DNA from: Raphanus sativus
Taxonomy: Eukaryota; Streptophyta; Magnoliopsida; Brassicales; Brassicaceae
Reading direction: 5' to 3'
Assembly: GCF_000801105.2 (NCBI RefSeq)
Contig: NC_079514.1
Coordinates: 22,546,293 to 22,610,292, forward strand
Length of the DNA: 64,000 nucleotides
Below, in pieces: positions 1-10,830 of the stretch. The notes beneath the pieces were generated by a model. That model made no database searches. It was not told the DNA's origin and worked only from the letters and a program-made list of their open reading frames with translations. The position numbers and the translations under genes are program-made. The first letter of the stretch is position 1. Each line of letters begins with the position of its first letter.

Positions 1-1089
1 AGTTAAAAATCTATATTTATTTCCTTTTCTTATATCTAAAAAAGACAATTTAATATTATTTCAATTTCATCAAAATAAATATGATTAAAATAAAATTCTA
101 AATATTATACCATCAAATATGTATTTAAATGATTAAAATTATATTATTTCAAATACATATACATTTATGCACACTATAAGTATATAAAAATAGAAAAATG
201 GTTATGAGCTATATGACCTATATCCGACTTCATAGATGCACATTTAGAAAAAAGTAATATATCTAAAACAAAAAAGTATATGATTCACATGACAACATCC
301 TTGAGGTGTTATGTTGCTTACACCATAAACATCCTTCTAATAGTAAAAAATGTTTCAGATTTGAAATCTAGCAAGATTTGGTAAGAAGTTTGTCAACTAA
401 ACTCTTAGAAATAGACTATAACAAACATACAAGAGATCGAAAGAAAAATAAATACAAATATCAATGATTCAAAAGTGATTTTGTACAACCAAGTACATGT
501 GATAATATGTTAAAACCTCATTAGAAATTGTTGGGTTTCAAATAAAACAAAACTTTTTAGCTATTAGATATATTTTGATGGTGTTAGCAACTTAACACAT
601 GATAGTTTTGAGATGTGGTCATGTAATCATATAGTTCATGTCGATGGTTTTGGAAATGTAGTGGTGCATTATTCATGTAGCTGAGAATCATTTTTCGTAA
701 AATAGTCATACTTTATTTTTTAATTATTTTGTAATTGCAAAGCAAAATTATAAATTATGCATATGAAGTAATCTTTTATGACATTTAAAATGAAAAATTA
801 ATAAAAATTATAGTAAAAATATTTATAACAGTGTCGTAGTAACTAAGACCCATCGAAACAGTCTATATAATTATTTCAAATTGTTATTAATAAAAAATAT
901 ATACTATTATCGATAGAGTTATACATTTACATATACAAACAAAAAATGTAAAATATTAGCTATGTAAAGAATATAATTGTGTAAACACTTAACAAATAAG
1001 AAATCACACTTTGAATACTATTTCATATAAAAATGTTTATATTTTATTTTTAACATATTTAAATAAAAATTTATAGATTATTAAAACAA
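1..1089. other. AT-rich DNA, no gene seen
   Basis: No open frame or RNA gene can be supported here. The stretch is probably the body of the Helitron whose 3' end lies at 1090-1119. A TCTATATTTATT start at position 10 could be that element's 5' end, but such strings are common in AT-rich DNA and I do not rely on it. Confidence 0.4.
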
Positions 1090-1119
1090 ACTCGCGCGTA
1101 GCGCGAGTTGAAAACCTAG
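1090..1119 (+). mobile_element. Helitron 3' terminus
   Basis: A perfect 8-bp stem (ACTCGCGC, loop GTA, GCGCGAGT, 1090-1108) is followed 7 bases later by CTAG (1116-1119) and then a T. A GC-rich hairpin just before a CTRR end, with T as the next host base, is the known 3' end of plant Helitrons. The body lies to the left, and its 5' end is not assigned. Confidence 0.75.
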
Positions 1120-1120
1120 T

Positions 1121-1640
1121 ATATCTAAAACTCGAGATATTTGTACCAAAATAATCATGTTATCCGATTTGGTTGATATATATTGTATCTAAAGTAAAAA
1201 TAATATAAAAATAATCAAATAAACAAAAATAATCATCTTATATGTTTTGGTTCGGATTTGATATATAAAAATTCAAAATATCCAAATAATTAATATACAT
1301 TTAGTTATATAATAATACATCTAAAAGTATATAATACTAATAATGAAAAACAATTATTATTCTTTTTAAATCAAAATCGAAATCTAAGCGGATCAATATC
1401 TAGTAATCTAGTTAAAGCTTAAATCTTGAAGATGAAAACCCCAAACAGAACCGACATGATGAGGGCTTCTATAGGACGGTGATCTGTTTTTCAACCGGAC
1501 CACATTTGAACGTTAGAGCAATTTTCCTTTTTTTTAATAATTTTGTTTTTTTTTTTTTTTGAACTTTTACTATTTTCCTTAAGAATTGGAAAACGTATCA
1601 TGTCTTTAGAACCGTGGGATGAATTGAACGGTCAATAAAC
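1121..1640. other. AT-rich spacer before the heat-shock promoter
   Basis: No coding signal is seen. There is a T-rich stretch at about 1527-1560. The right end passes into the heat-shock-type promoter. Confidence 0.5.
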
Positions 1641-1646
1641 CTAAGC

Positions 1647-1688
1647 GAACATTCTGGAGAGAACAAGAAGCTTGTGCTCATTATATAA
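1647..1688 (+). promoter_or_regulatory. Heat-shock promoter: HSE cluster and TATA box
   Basis: GAAcaTTCtgGAG (1647-1659), followed by a second GAA/TTC-like group up to 1672, matches the alternating nGAAn/nTTCn units bound by heat-shock factors. TATATAA (1682-1688) follows about 10 bp later, and then a CT- and CAA-rich leader of the plant HSP type. The last codons of an HSP70 lie 0.6 kb downstream, so this is probably the original HSP70 promoter, now separated from its coding region. Confidence 0.65.
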
Positions 1689-1744
1689 ACAAAACCTCGC
1701 GCTCACTCTCTCAACATCCCAAGCTCAAAAACAATTCTCTGTTC

Positions 1745-2062
1745 GCCGCCCATAGTGATAGGATACCACATGAGGAAGATTACAACATTGGGAGTATAGT
1801 TGATGATAGTCTTACGTAAAGAGATACGTGGACTAAGATAAAGTATTTCATTTCTTTGTTCAATAAGAAGACCTAGTCTTAAGGAGATAACTCTTCACTT
1901 TGTTGCGTTCCCGTTTTGTAGGAAGTTGATCACTTCCACTTTCCATTATTTCCTTATTGTTAGCTTATGGGTGAACCCACGTCAAGATGTATTTGTTTCA
2001 TGTAAGTTTCTTATTTAAATCAATGAAAAACCTAAAAAGAGGTAGTCTTAACTACCCAAAAG
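1745..2062 (+). other. Insert between HSP leader and hairpin, possibly LTR-derived
   Basis: This DNA sits where the HSP70 coding region should be. It has no convincing ORF. The following segment contains two TGGTATCA strings (about 2124 and 2185), which resemble the initiator-Met-tRNA primer-binding site of plant Copia elements. A solo-LTR or retroelement relic is therefore possible but not shown. Confidence 0.3.
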
Positions 2063-2320
2063 AAAAGTGTGTTTCTTAGTTTGTTCTTGAACAAATTCTC
2101 TTTGATTTGAAGAGGGACCTTAATTGGTATCAAATCACATGTTCGTAGATCAACATTGATATCTCTTGGCAAGGGACCTATCAGTGGTATCAGTGGTATC
2201 TGATAGGTCCCTTGCCAAGAGATATCAATGTTGATCTAGGAACATGTGATTTGATACCAATTAAGGTCCCTCTTCAAATCAAAGAGAATTTGTTCAAGAA
2301 CAAACTAAGAACACACTTTT
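2063..2320. repeat. Near-perfect 121-bp inverted repeat (hairpin)
   Basis: The arm at 2063-2184 is the reverse complement of 2200-2320 except for one mismatch (2144 region) and one extra T. A 15-base spacer (2185-2199) separates them. A transcript from the upstream heat-shock-type promoter would fold into a long, almost perfect duplex. The right arm runs directly into the HSP70 3' coding end. Confidence 0.95.
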
Positions 2321-2427
2321 CTGGAATGTATCAAGGAGCAGGTGGTCCTGGTGCTGGAATGGACGATGATGATGAAGCTCCTCCTTCTACGGGAGGTGCT
2401 GGCCCCAAGATTGAGGAAGTCGACTAA
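2321..2427 (+). pseudogene. HSP70 C-terminal fragment
   Basis: The frame ends in a glycine-rich tail, MYQGAGGPGAG then DDDDEAPP, and closes with GPKIEEVD and a stop at 2425-2427. EEVD is the C-terminal signature of cytosolic HSP70, which binds TPR co-chaperones. Only about the last 33 residues remain; the ATPase and substrate-binding domains are absent. The open frame continues upstream into the inverted repeat, but that part is not HSP70. With the heat-shock promoter at 1647 this looks like an HSP70 gene whose interior was lost and replaced. Confidence 0.85.
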
Positions 2428-3164
2428 ACTTGCTTCTGTTAGAATTATTTTTGCCTTGATGTCTGAGACTATGTGTTTGGTGTTATGTTTTGCTTTTTTT
2501 CAGCTATGTAATCGATAATTTGCGGACCTTTTTCTTTACCTATGGCAAAAAATGAAACATGCATCTCCTTTAGAGTGCACTTATTTTGAATTGCGAATTA
2601 TTGCAGAAAGTGGTTTTGTTTTGATTGGTTTCTCTCTGTGTTGTTCTAATCTCTTGCCTTTGCAGATTTTTAAATGTAAATAGAATTTCACCATCTCTTC
2701 TCCGCATTGCTTTGGGAATGGTGAGAGAATATGAATCTTTCGGTGATCCTTGCTTGATCTGTCTGCGCGTGTGTCATACTGTCATCTCTTCCTTTCTCTC
2801 CATATCTTTCCCTTCTAAAACTGATTCGCATATCATTTGTAATCTACCGTATAGTAAAACTGTAGCTACCTTGAATATCTCTTCTTGTATTGATCATTGT
2901 TGTGTATTACTTATACGGAAGAAATTCATCACTATATCAAAAGTCAGAATATGATCTTAGCGTAATGCACTCATTTTCACTGTGAAACTCACTTAATCTC
3001 ATTTGTTTGTGCAAAATGAAACCAAAATGCCCTTTTTCTAGCACGCTGGGATGGTAAATTATTCAGGGGTCATAGGAGTATCCGTAATAACTAAGAAACA
3101 ACTAATATGGTAATGTGTTCACATGTTTCAACGAGTATTATATAATTGTTTTCTTCAAATTTTT
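2428..3164. other. HSP70 3' flank, no further gene
   Basis: This holds the T-rich 3' untranslated region of the HSP70 relic and then ordinary intergenic DNA. A 109-codon open frame from 2625 has no recognisable domain and a low-complexity composition, so I do not call it. Confidence 0.5.
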
Positions 3165-3173
3165 TTATTATTA

Positions 3174-3221
<48 letters not shown>

Positions 3222-3228
3222 GTTATTA
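3165..3228. repeat. (TTA)n microsatellite
   Basis: About 64 bp of TTA/ATT repeats, interrupted once near the start and once near the end. Confidence 0.95.
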
Positions 3229-3516
3229 ATCCACCTTCCATTTCCTTTATTTTCTTAAATTTTAAATATATAAATAAATATGTTTGATATAATAAATTTT
3301 AATTTTTTTATTCTCTACATTTTCATATATTTTAACAATTTAAATACCATATACTTTAGCAATTTAAATATGAAAAATATTATGTGAACGAAATACTGTA
3401 CCGAGTATTAAGTTATTTGTGATCATGTTTTGTAAGTACATATTTCTTGATAAAATACCAAAAACAGATAGTTAGAGTTTATGATAATCTTCATACAAGC
3501 TCAATTATAAGTAATT

Positions 3517-4009
3517 CAGTAAAACCTCTATAAATTAATAATTGGTAAATTAATAATCTGTATAAATTATTTTTTTAAAAATAATAAGATAATAATATTT
3601 TTAAAACTCTCATGTAAATATATAGTCTCATTAAAATCATAAATTAATAATATATCTATAAATATATATTTATATAAGTACAAACAAAACATTATATTGA
3701 CAATTTTATATTCACAAGGAAAATATCTCTATTTTTAATATTTCAATAAATTTTGATAATAAAATTATATCAAAAACCATATAACAATATGAAACATAAA
3801 AATATACATCAAATAAGATAATTCAATAATATGAAAGTCAAATTTCTAAAAATTAAATATTGCATATACAGTAAAATCAAAATATTTTTTATTTTATAAA
3901 TAAAAATATTTAAAATAGAAAAAATTCAAAAAACTTCTGTAACTTAATATCTCTATAAATTAATAAAATTTTAAAGTCCCAACATTATTAATTTATAAAG
4001 GTTCTACTA
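3517..4009. mobile_element. Emigrant-like MITE, copy 1
   Basis: The left end is CAGTAAAACCTCTATAAATT and the right end carries the inverse (AATTTATAAAGGTTCTACT). Emigrant MITEs, mobilised by pogo-type transposases, have this terminal repeat. The left terminal sequence is partly repeated just inside the element, as in known members. There is no coding capacity, and the TA target duplication is not clearly kept. Confidence 0.75.
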
Positions 4010-4496
4010 TATGTATAAAGTAATGCTATAAAAGAAAACGGACAGAAAAGAGAGGGATCCAATCTTCATACCTAAAAAGAATACTCATTTTGCATTTGAG
4101 TTCATTAGTATTCATATATTCTTCATCATTGTATGAATATTCGTCATTAATAAAATATCAATTTTCCACCTTTAGATCATTCACGGATAGTCATTTTTAG
4201 GGGCAGATCTAGATAACAATTTAACATCGAGCAGTATATTTGTAAAGTTTTTTGATTAAAAAGTATACATATTTATATATTAAATATATTATTAATTAAA
4301 TATAATTCATTAAAAATTATGTTATGTTATATTTTTTGTATAAACAACATACTCTTTTAAATTTTAAATTTACTTTAAAATGAGTCAAATAAAAAGATAA
4401 CATTTTGATAATGCTAAAATTTGAAGTAATATTCAAATTAATTTGGTTAAAAAGAGTGAAAGTTGGCGATATTAGGGCAATGCCAAGAACAATATG
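4010..4496. other. AT-rich spacer between two MITEs
   Basis: No feature is seen. A 60-codon minus-strand frame at 4317-4499 is AT-driven and not called. Confidence 0.5.
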
Positions 4497-5050
4497 CATT
4501 AAAACCTCTATAAATTAACACTAGATAAATTAATAATTTTTATAAATTAATAAATTTCGTTAGCTCCAATTTGGACTTATTCAAAATTTGACACAAATCG
4601 GTAAAATAATAAGATGATATTTTCTTAGAAAAATTTATGTAAATATAGGGTCCCATTAAAATTATTAATTAATAATTTATATGTATATATATTTATATAA
4701 GCAATAACCTATTATTATATTGTTTGTTTTATATTCACAGTGAAATTATCATTATATTTTCTTAACACTTAATATATGTTGATGAGATTAGTAATATTAT
4801 ATCTAAAACCACATTTAAGTTCTATGAAATATATATTATATATATCAAATAATATAATAAATTAATATAAATGTCCAATTTCAAAAAATAACAATTAATG
4901 TCTATACACTAAAATGAAATATTTTTCTTATTTTAGAATAAATATATCTAAAATAAAATATCTAAATAAGGAAACTTTTGTATTTAATATCTTTATAAAT
5001 TAATAAATTTTTAAAGTTCCAACATTATTAATTTATAGAGGTTCTAGTGT
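4497..5050. mobile_element. Emigrant-like MITE, copy 2
   Basis: The left end is CATTAAAACCTCTATAAATT and the right end is the inverse, ending ATTTATAGAGGTTCTAGTG. It shares ends and internal segments with the copy at 3517 but is diverged from it. No coding capacity. Confidence 0.75.
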
Positions 5051-5231
5051 AACTTCAATGCATCTGAGATTAAAAGCTTATGTTTGAAATGTAAATGCCC
5101 TTATTAAACGCCGAATGGACTTGAAAAAACTTGGTGATGTACAGTTCTAGGGTGGCAAGAAGATTTATTTAGATTTGGAAATATCATTTAAAGATTTGGT
5201 TTAGATTTTCTAAACTTACCTCAATCCACAG

Positions 5232-5564
5232 ATGTCCACATTCTCTGACTCTACATACTCTCAGAACAGGAGCCGACGGGACAGCTGTCTACAAGCCTAC
5301 AAGTTAAGAGACACCAGCACCACAGGACAGCAGGAGTACCAACAAAACTCAGCCAGTGGCTTGAACATGAAAATGCCTGTGACCGGAAGTGAGCGTGTGA
5401 AGAAGAGAAGAGGTAAACCTAGGAAATACAGACCGGAAACCAACGAAGCGCCACTGGTTTTTGTTCCTGGACCTCCTTCTTTCACCGTTAGCCAACCTAG
5501 TGGAGACTGTGGTGGCTGTGGGCCTGTGGCAGAGGGGGAACCTTGCCTACTGTTAAGAAGATGA
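5232..5564 (+). pseudogene. Truncated AHL10-like AT-hook gene
   Basis: The frame matches the N-terminal part of the AT-hook motif nuclear-localised family, closest in my recollection to Arabidopsis AHL10. The shared features are a QNSAS...LNMKMP segment, VKKRRGKPRKYRPE as the AT-hook, and then PGPPSFTVSQPSG. In working AHL proteins the hook core is RGRP; here it is RGKP. The frame ends about where the second hook and the PPC/DUF296 domain (needed for trimer formation and nuclear targeting) should begin, and neither is present. This is a decayed gene fragment just downstream of the second MITE. A short expressed peptide cannot be excluded. Confidence 0.7.
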
Positions 5565-5783
5565 GAGACGACCTACTGGTTTTAACAAAAGACAAAAGCT
5601 TCCAACTTTAAGTAAATTTATATACATTTCTTTAATTGGAATCATCTTCGTCCTCACGTGATGGAATCGGAAAGTTCTGGTTGGTTAGATATACCATTTA
5701 GTTAAGTTTAAGAAAGAATATCGTTTGGATGTAGTCATCGGTCACGGAAAAGATTAGCTGGTTAAATTTATATTTGGATTGAT

Positions 5784-6156
5784 AAACTTTCTTGTAAACG
5801 ATATGGGATTATTTATACAAAACTGGTTATAAGAAATGTTACCATCGTTTGCTTTCTTATTTTGCTTTTTAAATTTTTTTGTAGCTAATGATGAAATACA
5901 TTAATCCTGTAATAAAATTGACTTATTGTACACATTGTTGCGACCTATACCATTTAACTTTCGTAAGACAATCATCCCCAAGCTTTTACAAGTATGATTA
6001 AACTCAGTCTTTAGCCATATATCGACTTCATTTTGTTAGAAAATAAGGAAACTTGTTCGAGAAATGAAACTTTCTTGTAACCGATGAGGGATGGTTTTTA
6101 CAAAACCGGTTATCAGAAAGTTTAGCATGGTTTGCTTTCCCTTTTGGCTTGTTAGA
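5784..6156. repeat. Diverged direct repeat, about 282-bp period
   Basis: The segment at 5784-5872 (AAACTTTCTTGTAAACGAT...) reappears at 6066-6155 (AAACTTTCTTGTAACCGAT...) with scattered differences. The two may be an old local duplication downstream of the AHL10-like relic. Confidence 0.75.
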
Positions 6157-6399
6157 CTTTTTACAAAAATATTCATTTACTTATCAGTGATACAATGTGA
6201 ACTAATGAAGAAGGTCATAGTTAGTTGTCTTATATTTTGTTCAGTGACAGAGTGAACTACTCTTGTAAAACAGCTTTGGAGATGAACTTGAGAAGTTCCA
6301 ACTAATTCGTATTGAAGATGCTAATTTTTTTGAGTATTATTGATGATAGTTACAATAAGTTAAAAATTCTAATATTCTATATCAAAGAACTACACTATG

Positions 6400-6740
6400 A
6401 TAATATGATAATTAGACGGTAACAATATAGCATGAATTGATTATCAACACTTAACGTGTGCATAAAAGAGTTTAGCCGGTAATAAATGATTTAAATTTAT
6501 TATTATTGAAAGAGGTGGTTATTTGAATTTTAGCTTACTCATACAAATTATATGCAACGTAAGATTTTAGTCTATCCTTTTTATTAGTCGAAGTAGTAGA
6601 CAGTTACAATATATCATTGACGTATATATTAAATCATAGATTGTGTAAAACATATTTAGCCGGTTACAAAGGATTCAAAAATATTAACTACTCCTGAAAA
6701 ATGATGGTATATAATTTGAATTCTAGCTTTGTCATTCGTT
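6400..6740. repeat. Second diverged direct repeat
   Basis: The order acggtaacaatat, tttagccggtaa, tttgaattttagctt (6416-6540) recurs as cagttacaatat, tttagccggtta, tttgaattctagctt (6601-6735). Similarity is patchy, indicating an old duplication of about 190-bp period. Confidence 0.5.
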
Positions 6741-8330
6741 TTAGTTATTATTTTAATTTAATGATGAACAATATTAGTTTTACTTTAATTTCAAATTCTC
6801 AAAAATTATTCGTTGTAGTTATTATTTTAATTTAAATATTAGAAATCACAGACTTTATAAAATTAACTAGGTGTTTTTAGTACCATACGCAGAAAGAATA
6901 ATTCTGAATATAATTTTTTTATTTCAAAAGAAAATTTGATTTATATTCCAGTATTCTTATTTTTTAATTTTAATTTTCAATGTTTTAAAAAAAAATCATA
7001 AATGTATTTTTGTAATCTTATTTCTTTTGATTTAATATAACTATTTCAATCAGATTTTATATAAAATTTAATAAAATAATCTATTTTAATATTAGTTTTA
7101 ATTATATTACATTATATTCAATGATTATTTATTTTAAATATATATCTCATCATCTAGTTTGTATATATATATATATAATATATATGTAAATGCTAGTAAA
7201 TTTGAAATTTTGTTTGTTTTAGTTAAAATATGTCAAACTGGAAAATCAATTGTTTAATTAACATGATGATTTAAAATGAACAGAAAAATTTAAATAAATT
7301 CTTAAAAGTTTAACTATCAATTTTATATTGGATTAGTGTTACTTTACTTTTGCACTGTTTGATGCACATTTACAATTATATTTATATAAATATTATATAT
7401 ATGTTATATTGTTTTAATACTGATATACGAGTTATTAATAAATTTTAATAGTTTTACCAAAAATAAATATTTATATGGAAAATTGAAATTAGTGATAATA
7501 TATGACTCATTACCATATTTAAAATTTTGCAATAAATATAATTTCTTATAAAGAATTTTTACATGCCATAATTAGTATAATTTCATATCACTTTTATCTT
7601 CTAAAGACATGTTATCTTTTATTTAGTGTCATATCATCTTTTTTAGCGATTGTAGTGATGAAATCATTTCACAAATAATGTATCAAAGATTTTCAAAGTA
7701 AAACTTAAATAAAGTAACTTTTTTTTTGAAAATTAAAACTACTATTAAAGAAAAGGAAAAAAGATTTTTATCAAATAGTAAAAAACAAGAGAAAATTAAA
7801 ATTCGTTTTATTGAAAGTGACTAAAATGTGTAAATAATCTGAAAAACAAAATCAAGTTCACGGTTTGAACTTGGGATACATGAGGCACTATGATCCCCTA
7901 TATATTAATCGTGGAACATTACAACATGTTTTGTAGTCACGTGTCATCACTATAATGATTCTCATAAATCCTTAGAAAAATATGTTGGTCTACATAAATA
8001 TATATTATACTTTTTATTAAACTAATTATCATATTAATTAGTAGTCTTAAATTCTTTCCTTAAATAAAAGCTACGTAAGTTTATTTCCTTAAATAAAAGT
8101 TACAAAATTACCTAATATGATTAACGTATATATGACAATTAATGATTACAAATCAAAAATATTTGATAAAAAAATTTGTATCCTCTACATTTTATTTTAA
8201 TTAATATTATAAAAAAAATCACTTAAACATATTTAAAAAATAGATTTTTCATATATGTTATATTTTGAATTTTTAAAACGTCTATAAATTACCAAAAATT
8301 GTAAGATGTTATTAAGATGATATTTTTTAG
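6741..8330. other. AT-rich intergenic DNA, nothing identified
   Basis: Long A/T runs and no open frame of note. There is a short TATATA run at about 7160-7190. No terminal repeats or RNA genes were recognised. Confidence 0.5.
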
Positions 8331-8841
8331 AACGGAACCTGATCCGAAACGAAATATTTCGGATATCGAATATATCGAAACCAGATTTATATACTTAAAT
8401 ATATTAATTATTTTTAGAATTTAATATCTAAAAGAATATACAAAATATATAAAATGTTATTAAGTTGTCCAAAATACTTGAAAATATTTACAAATAGTTA
8501 AAAATACATGAGTAAAATAGTTAAATGATATTCAAAATACCAATACTTCAAATATCTATTGATTTCTTATCTGAATATTGAAGCTAACCAAATTTTATGT
8601 TAAGTTTAAGTATTTTAGCTTGCATTATATACATTTATATGTTATAAATAATTTTTTATTTTTATATTTTGAGAAATTTAAAGTATATACGAATTTTATT
8701 TTTTAAAAATAAAATGAATTATCTGAGTCCAAACCCAAACCGAACCCGCAGATCCGAACCGGATCGAACTCACAAAAAATCGAAACATAACTGAACCGAA
8801 CCAAACCAAACTGAACCAAATGATATCCGAATGTCCACCCC
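8331..8841. mobile_element. CCGAACC-rich hAT-like element fragment
   Basis: CCGAAAC/GAACCGAACC blocks occur at both sides of an AT-rich core, and the right end is ATTTGGTTCAGTT-like followed by ATGTCCACCCC. The end resembles the TAGGGGTGG-type terminus of hAT elements with GGTTCGG-rich arms, such as the better-preserved copy at 32124. No left terminal repeat or target duplication is seen. Confidence 0.4.
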
Positions 8842-9344
8842 AAATCAAATGTAAAAAAAAAAATCTTGATAACAAGATGCATTCTAATTGTAATATTTCA
8901 ATACAACATCTTATATAATAAAGTAGACTTTTGTATCTCCATAGGGGGAAAAATGCCATGTGTCATCATCATTTAATTTTTTTTATATTGAGTCATTAAA
9001 ATTATTTATATGCAAATTTATTTAATTAAAATGTTGAGACCCAATTCCAGAATTTTTGACAACCAAGCCCAATATTTTACATACTTCTTTTTTACTGTTA
9101 TCGTGTATTCATATCTATGTTCCACTTGCAAAACTTTTACTGAATTATAACGTTTCTGTGTCACTGAAACATGCTCATCAAGTCTGGCCATTAACTCTTT
9201 CATTGAAGATATCTCCCATGACATTGATTTTAAAAATTTTTTTCCTAATTTCATAGATGCTAATAAATAGGAATGCAAATAATCAAACTTTTTCTGCTTC
9301 ACCAGATTCAACCTTTTGCTTCCTTACACACATATGCCGCCACA

Positions 9345-9509
9345 ATGGTTTCATCCTACATCCTTCTTTCTAAGTTGAAGTTCGGTTGTTGCTCTCAGAT
9401 GGTGGTTACACGACTTTTCCGTCTCTGGAAAACATGCAATCTTAAGAAAGTAGAGGAGTTATGGGAGTTCACGAATGCCATCAAGAAATCTTATAACGAT
9501 TGCAAATAA
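9345..9509 (+). pseudogene. RPA1-like OB-fold fragment, decayed
   Basis: The translation contains LKFGCCSQMVVTRLFRLWKT followed by CNLKK. It lines up with LKSGRCSSVVEARLLRYWEA then RNIKR at 28587 in the other Helitron: L-K-x-G-x-C-S, then V-x-x-R-L-x-R-x-W and N-x-K. This block is the N-terminal OB-fold segment of the replication-protein-A-like genes carried by many plant Helitrons. Only this piece is recognisable. Confidence 0.55.
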
Positions 9510-10133
9510 AAATCTTACAAAAATACAATTCATATAAAATATTCAACAACAAAAAAAATAGTTATATTCAAATAAAAAATAAAATACAATTTATAACGTT
9601 AAACTGTTAATCTTAAACAATAAATGCAAAGTTATTGAAATTTAATATGTTTTACACCAGAGACTTTACTATTATATACAAAACATATTATTGAAAACAC
9701 AAACACAAAATATATTAACCTATAACCTATTACGATATAACATAATAAAAACATTAAATAATGTTCTTAACAAATAGAGATGACCACATAATTACATCAT
9801 CCAAAAAAATTTACTCAACAACAATAAATATCAAAATTTTTAAAAATTTAATACTAAGATTTAGGATTAAAAATACACTGTACCAACTTCGAATGTATCT
9901 TTACGATCAATATACATCTGATTGGTTAAATCGATATAGTCACAACTTCTTAATTTTGGCAAATCCAGAGCGAGAAGAAACTAGCGGTTAATATAACACC
10001 TGTGGTTATTTGAAATTATCATCATAAGCACCGCTCACAGAATATAATTCATAGAAATCAACCTATAAAAGTCCAAAGCATCAAACTATTATAACACCTC
10101 CCCATCATCCCAATATACAAAACTAGGTATGGG

Positions 10134-10300
10134 TATAAATCTCAAACCCGAACCCGATCCGAAGTAAGAATATCGGTTCAGTTACGGATCTAGCCAAAAA
10201 CAAGATCAATTTCATTTACTTTGGGTTATCGGTTTGGTTCCATTTTAGCCGATAACTGAAGAGTAACCCGAGTTGAACCGAACAAATACAAAGCTGATAG
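10134..10300. mobile_element. CCGAACCCG-rich hAT-like terminal fragment
   Basis: TAGGTATGGGTATAAAT, followed by AACCCGAACCCGATCCG and further GGTT/CCGAA blocks, resembles the terminal arm of the hAT element at 32124. No second end or target duplication is visible. It lies inside the Helitron at 8909-10785. Confidence 0.35.
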
Positions 10301-10424
10301 TATAAAACGTGACAAAAAAAAATCATCTTATTCCAAATGAGATGACCAAAATAAAAAATAAATAAAAATGCAGTTTATATAACTAGCATAGATTTATCAA
10401 TTTAAGTTTTTAGGCATCTTTACT

Positions 10425-10427
<3 letters not shown>

Positions 10428-10465
<38 letters not shown>
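10428..10465. repeat. (AT)19 microsatellite
   Basis: An uninterrupted 38-bp AT dinucleotide run inside the Helitron. Confidence 0.95.
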
Positions 10466-10469
<4 letters not shown>

Positions 10470-10785
10470 AAACTCTAATTTAATATAATCATTGTAAGAT
10501 GAAGTCCACATTTATAAATTTTCTAAATCATAATTTAAATTAATAAGTTTCAATTAAATAATAAACAATTCAGCTTTTATACTTTCAAACTCTCATGCAT
10601 ATATTTCAACTTAAATTTCTTTCATGGTAACTTTGCAAAGACTACAATCAAATTAATAAATTCCATAAAATCATATACATATTTTGTTTTCTAAAATACT
10701 GTTGAGAAATGTTCTAAATAATAAAAATATAGTCAAATCATAACAATATTAGCAAAACCGGCGCGTAGCGCCGGCAAACCCCTAA

Positions 10786-10830
10786 TATTTTAAAAAACTC
10801 ACTCCACGCATGGCGCGGATTATCATCTAG
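10786..10830 (+). mobile_element. Second Helitron 3' terminus, 45 bp beyond the first
   Basis: A CCACGC-ATG-GCGCGG imperfect hairpin (10804-10818) is followed by CTAG (10827-10830) and T. It is probably the 3' end of an older Helitron into which the 8909-10785 element inserted, or an alternative end of the same element. Confidence 0.5.

Larger units (their letters stand above)
8909..10785 (+). mobile_element. Helitron (about 1.9 kb) with RPA-like relic
   Basis: The 5' end TCTTATATAATAAAGTAGAC begins after an A at 8908. The 3' end has a perfect 7-bp hairpin (CCGGCGC, GTA, GCGCCGG, 10758-10774), then CTAA (10782-10785) and a T. These are the expected A|TC...CTRR|T borders. Inside is a decayed RPA-like fragment (9345-9509). 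No Rep/helicase gene is present, so this is a non-autonomous copy. The pairing of this 5' end with this 3' end is inferred; the second terminus at 10830 is an alternative partner. Confidence 0.65.

Noticed and set aside
2625..2954. 109-codon open frame downstream of the HSP70 relic
   Set aside because: No recognisable domain, T-rich composition, and no splice or promoter context to support it.
9056..9256. Opposed open frames at the start of the first Helitron (also 9018-9311 minus)
   Set aside because: Neither shows a recognisable domain; the overlap of both strands suggests chance.
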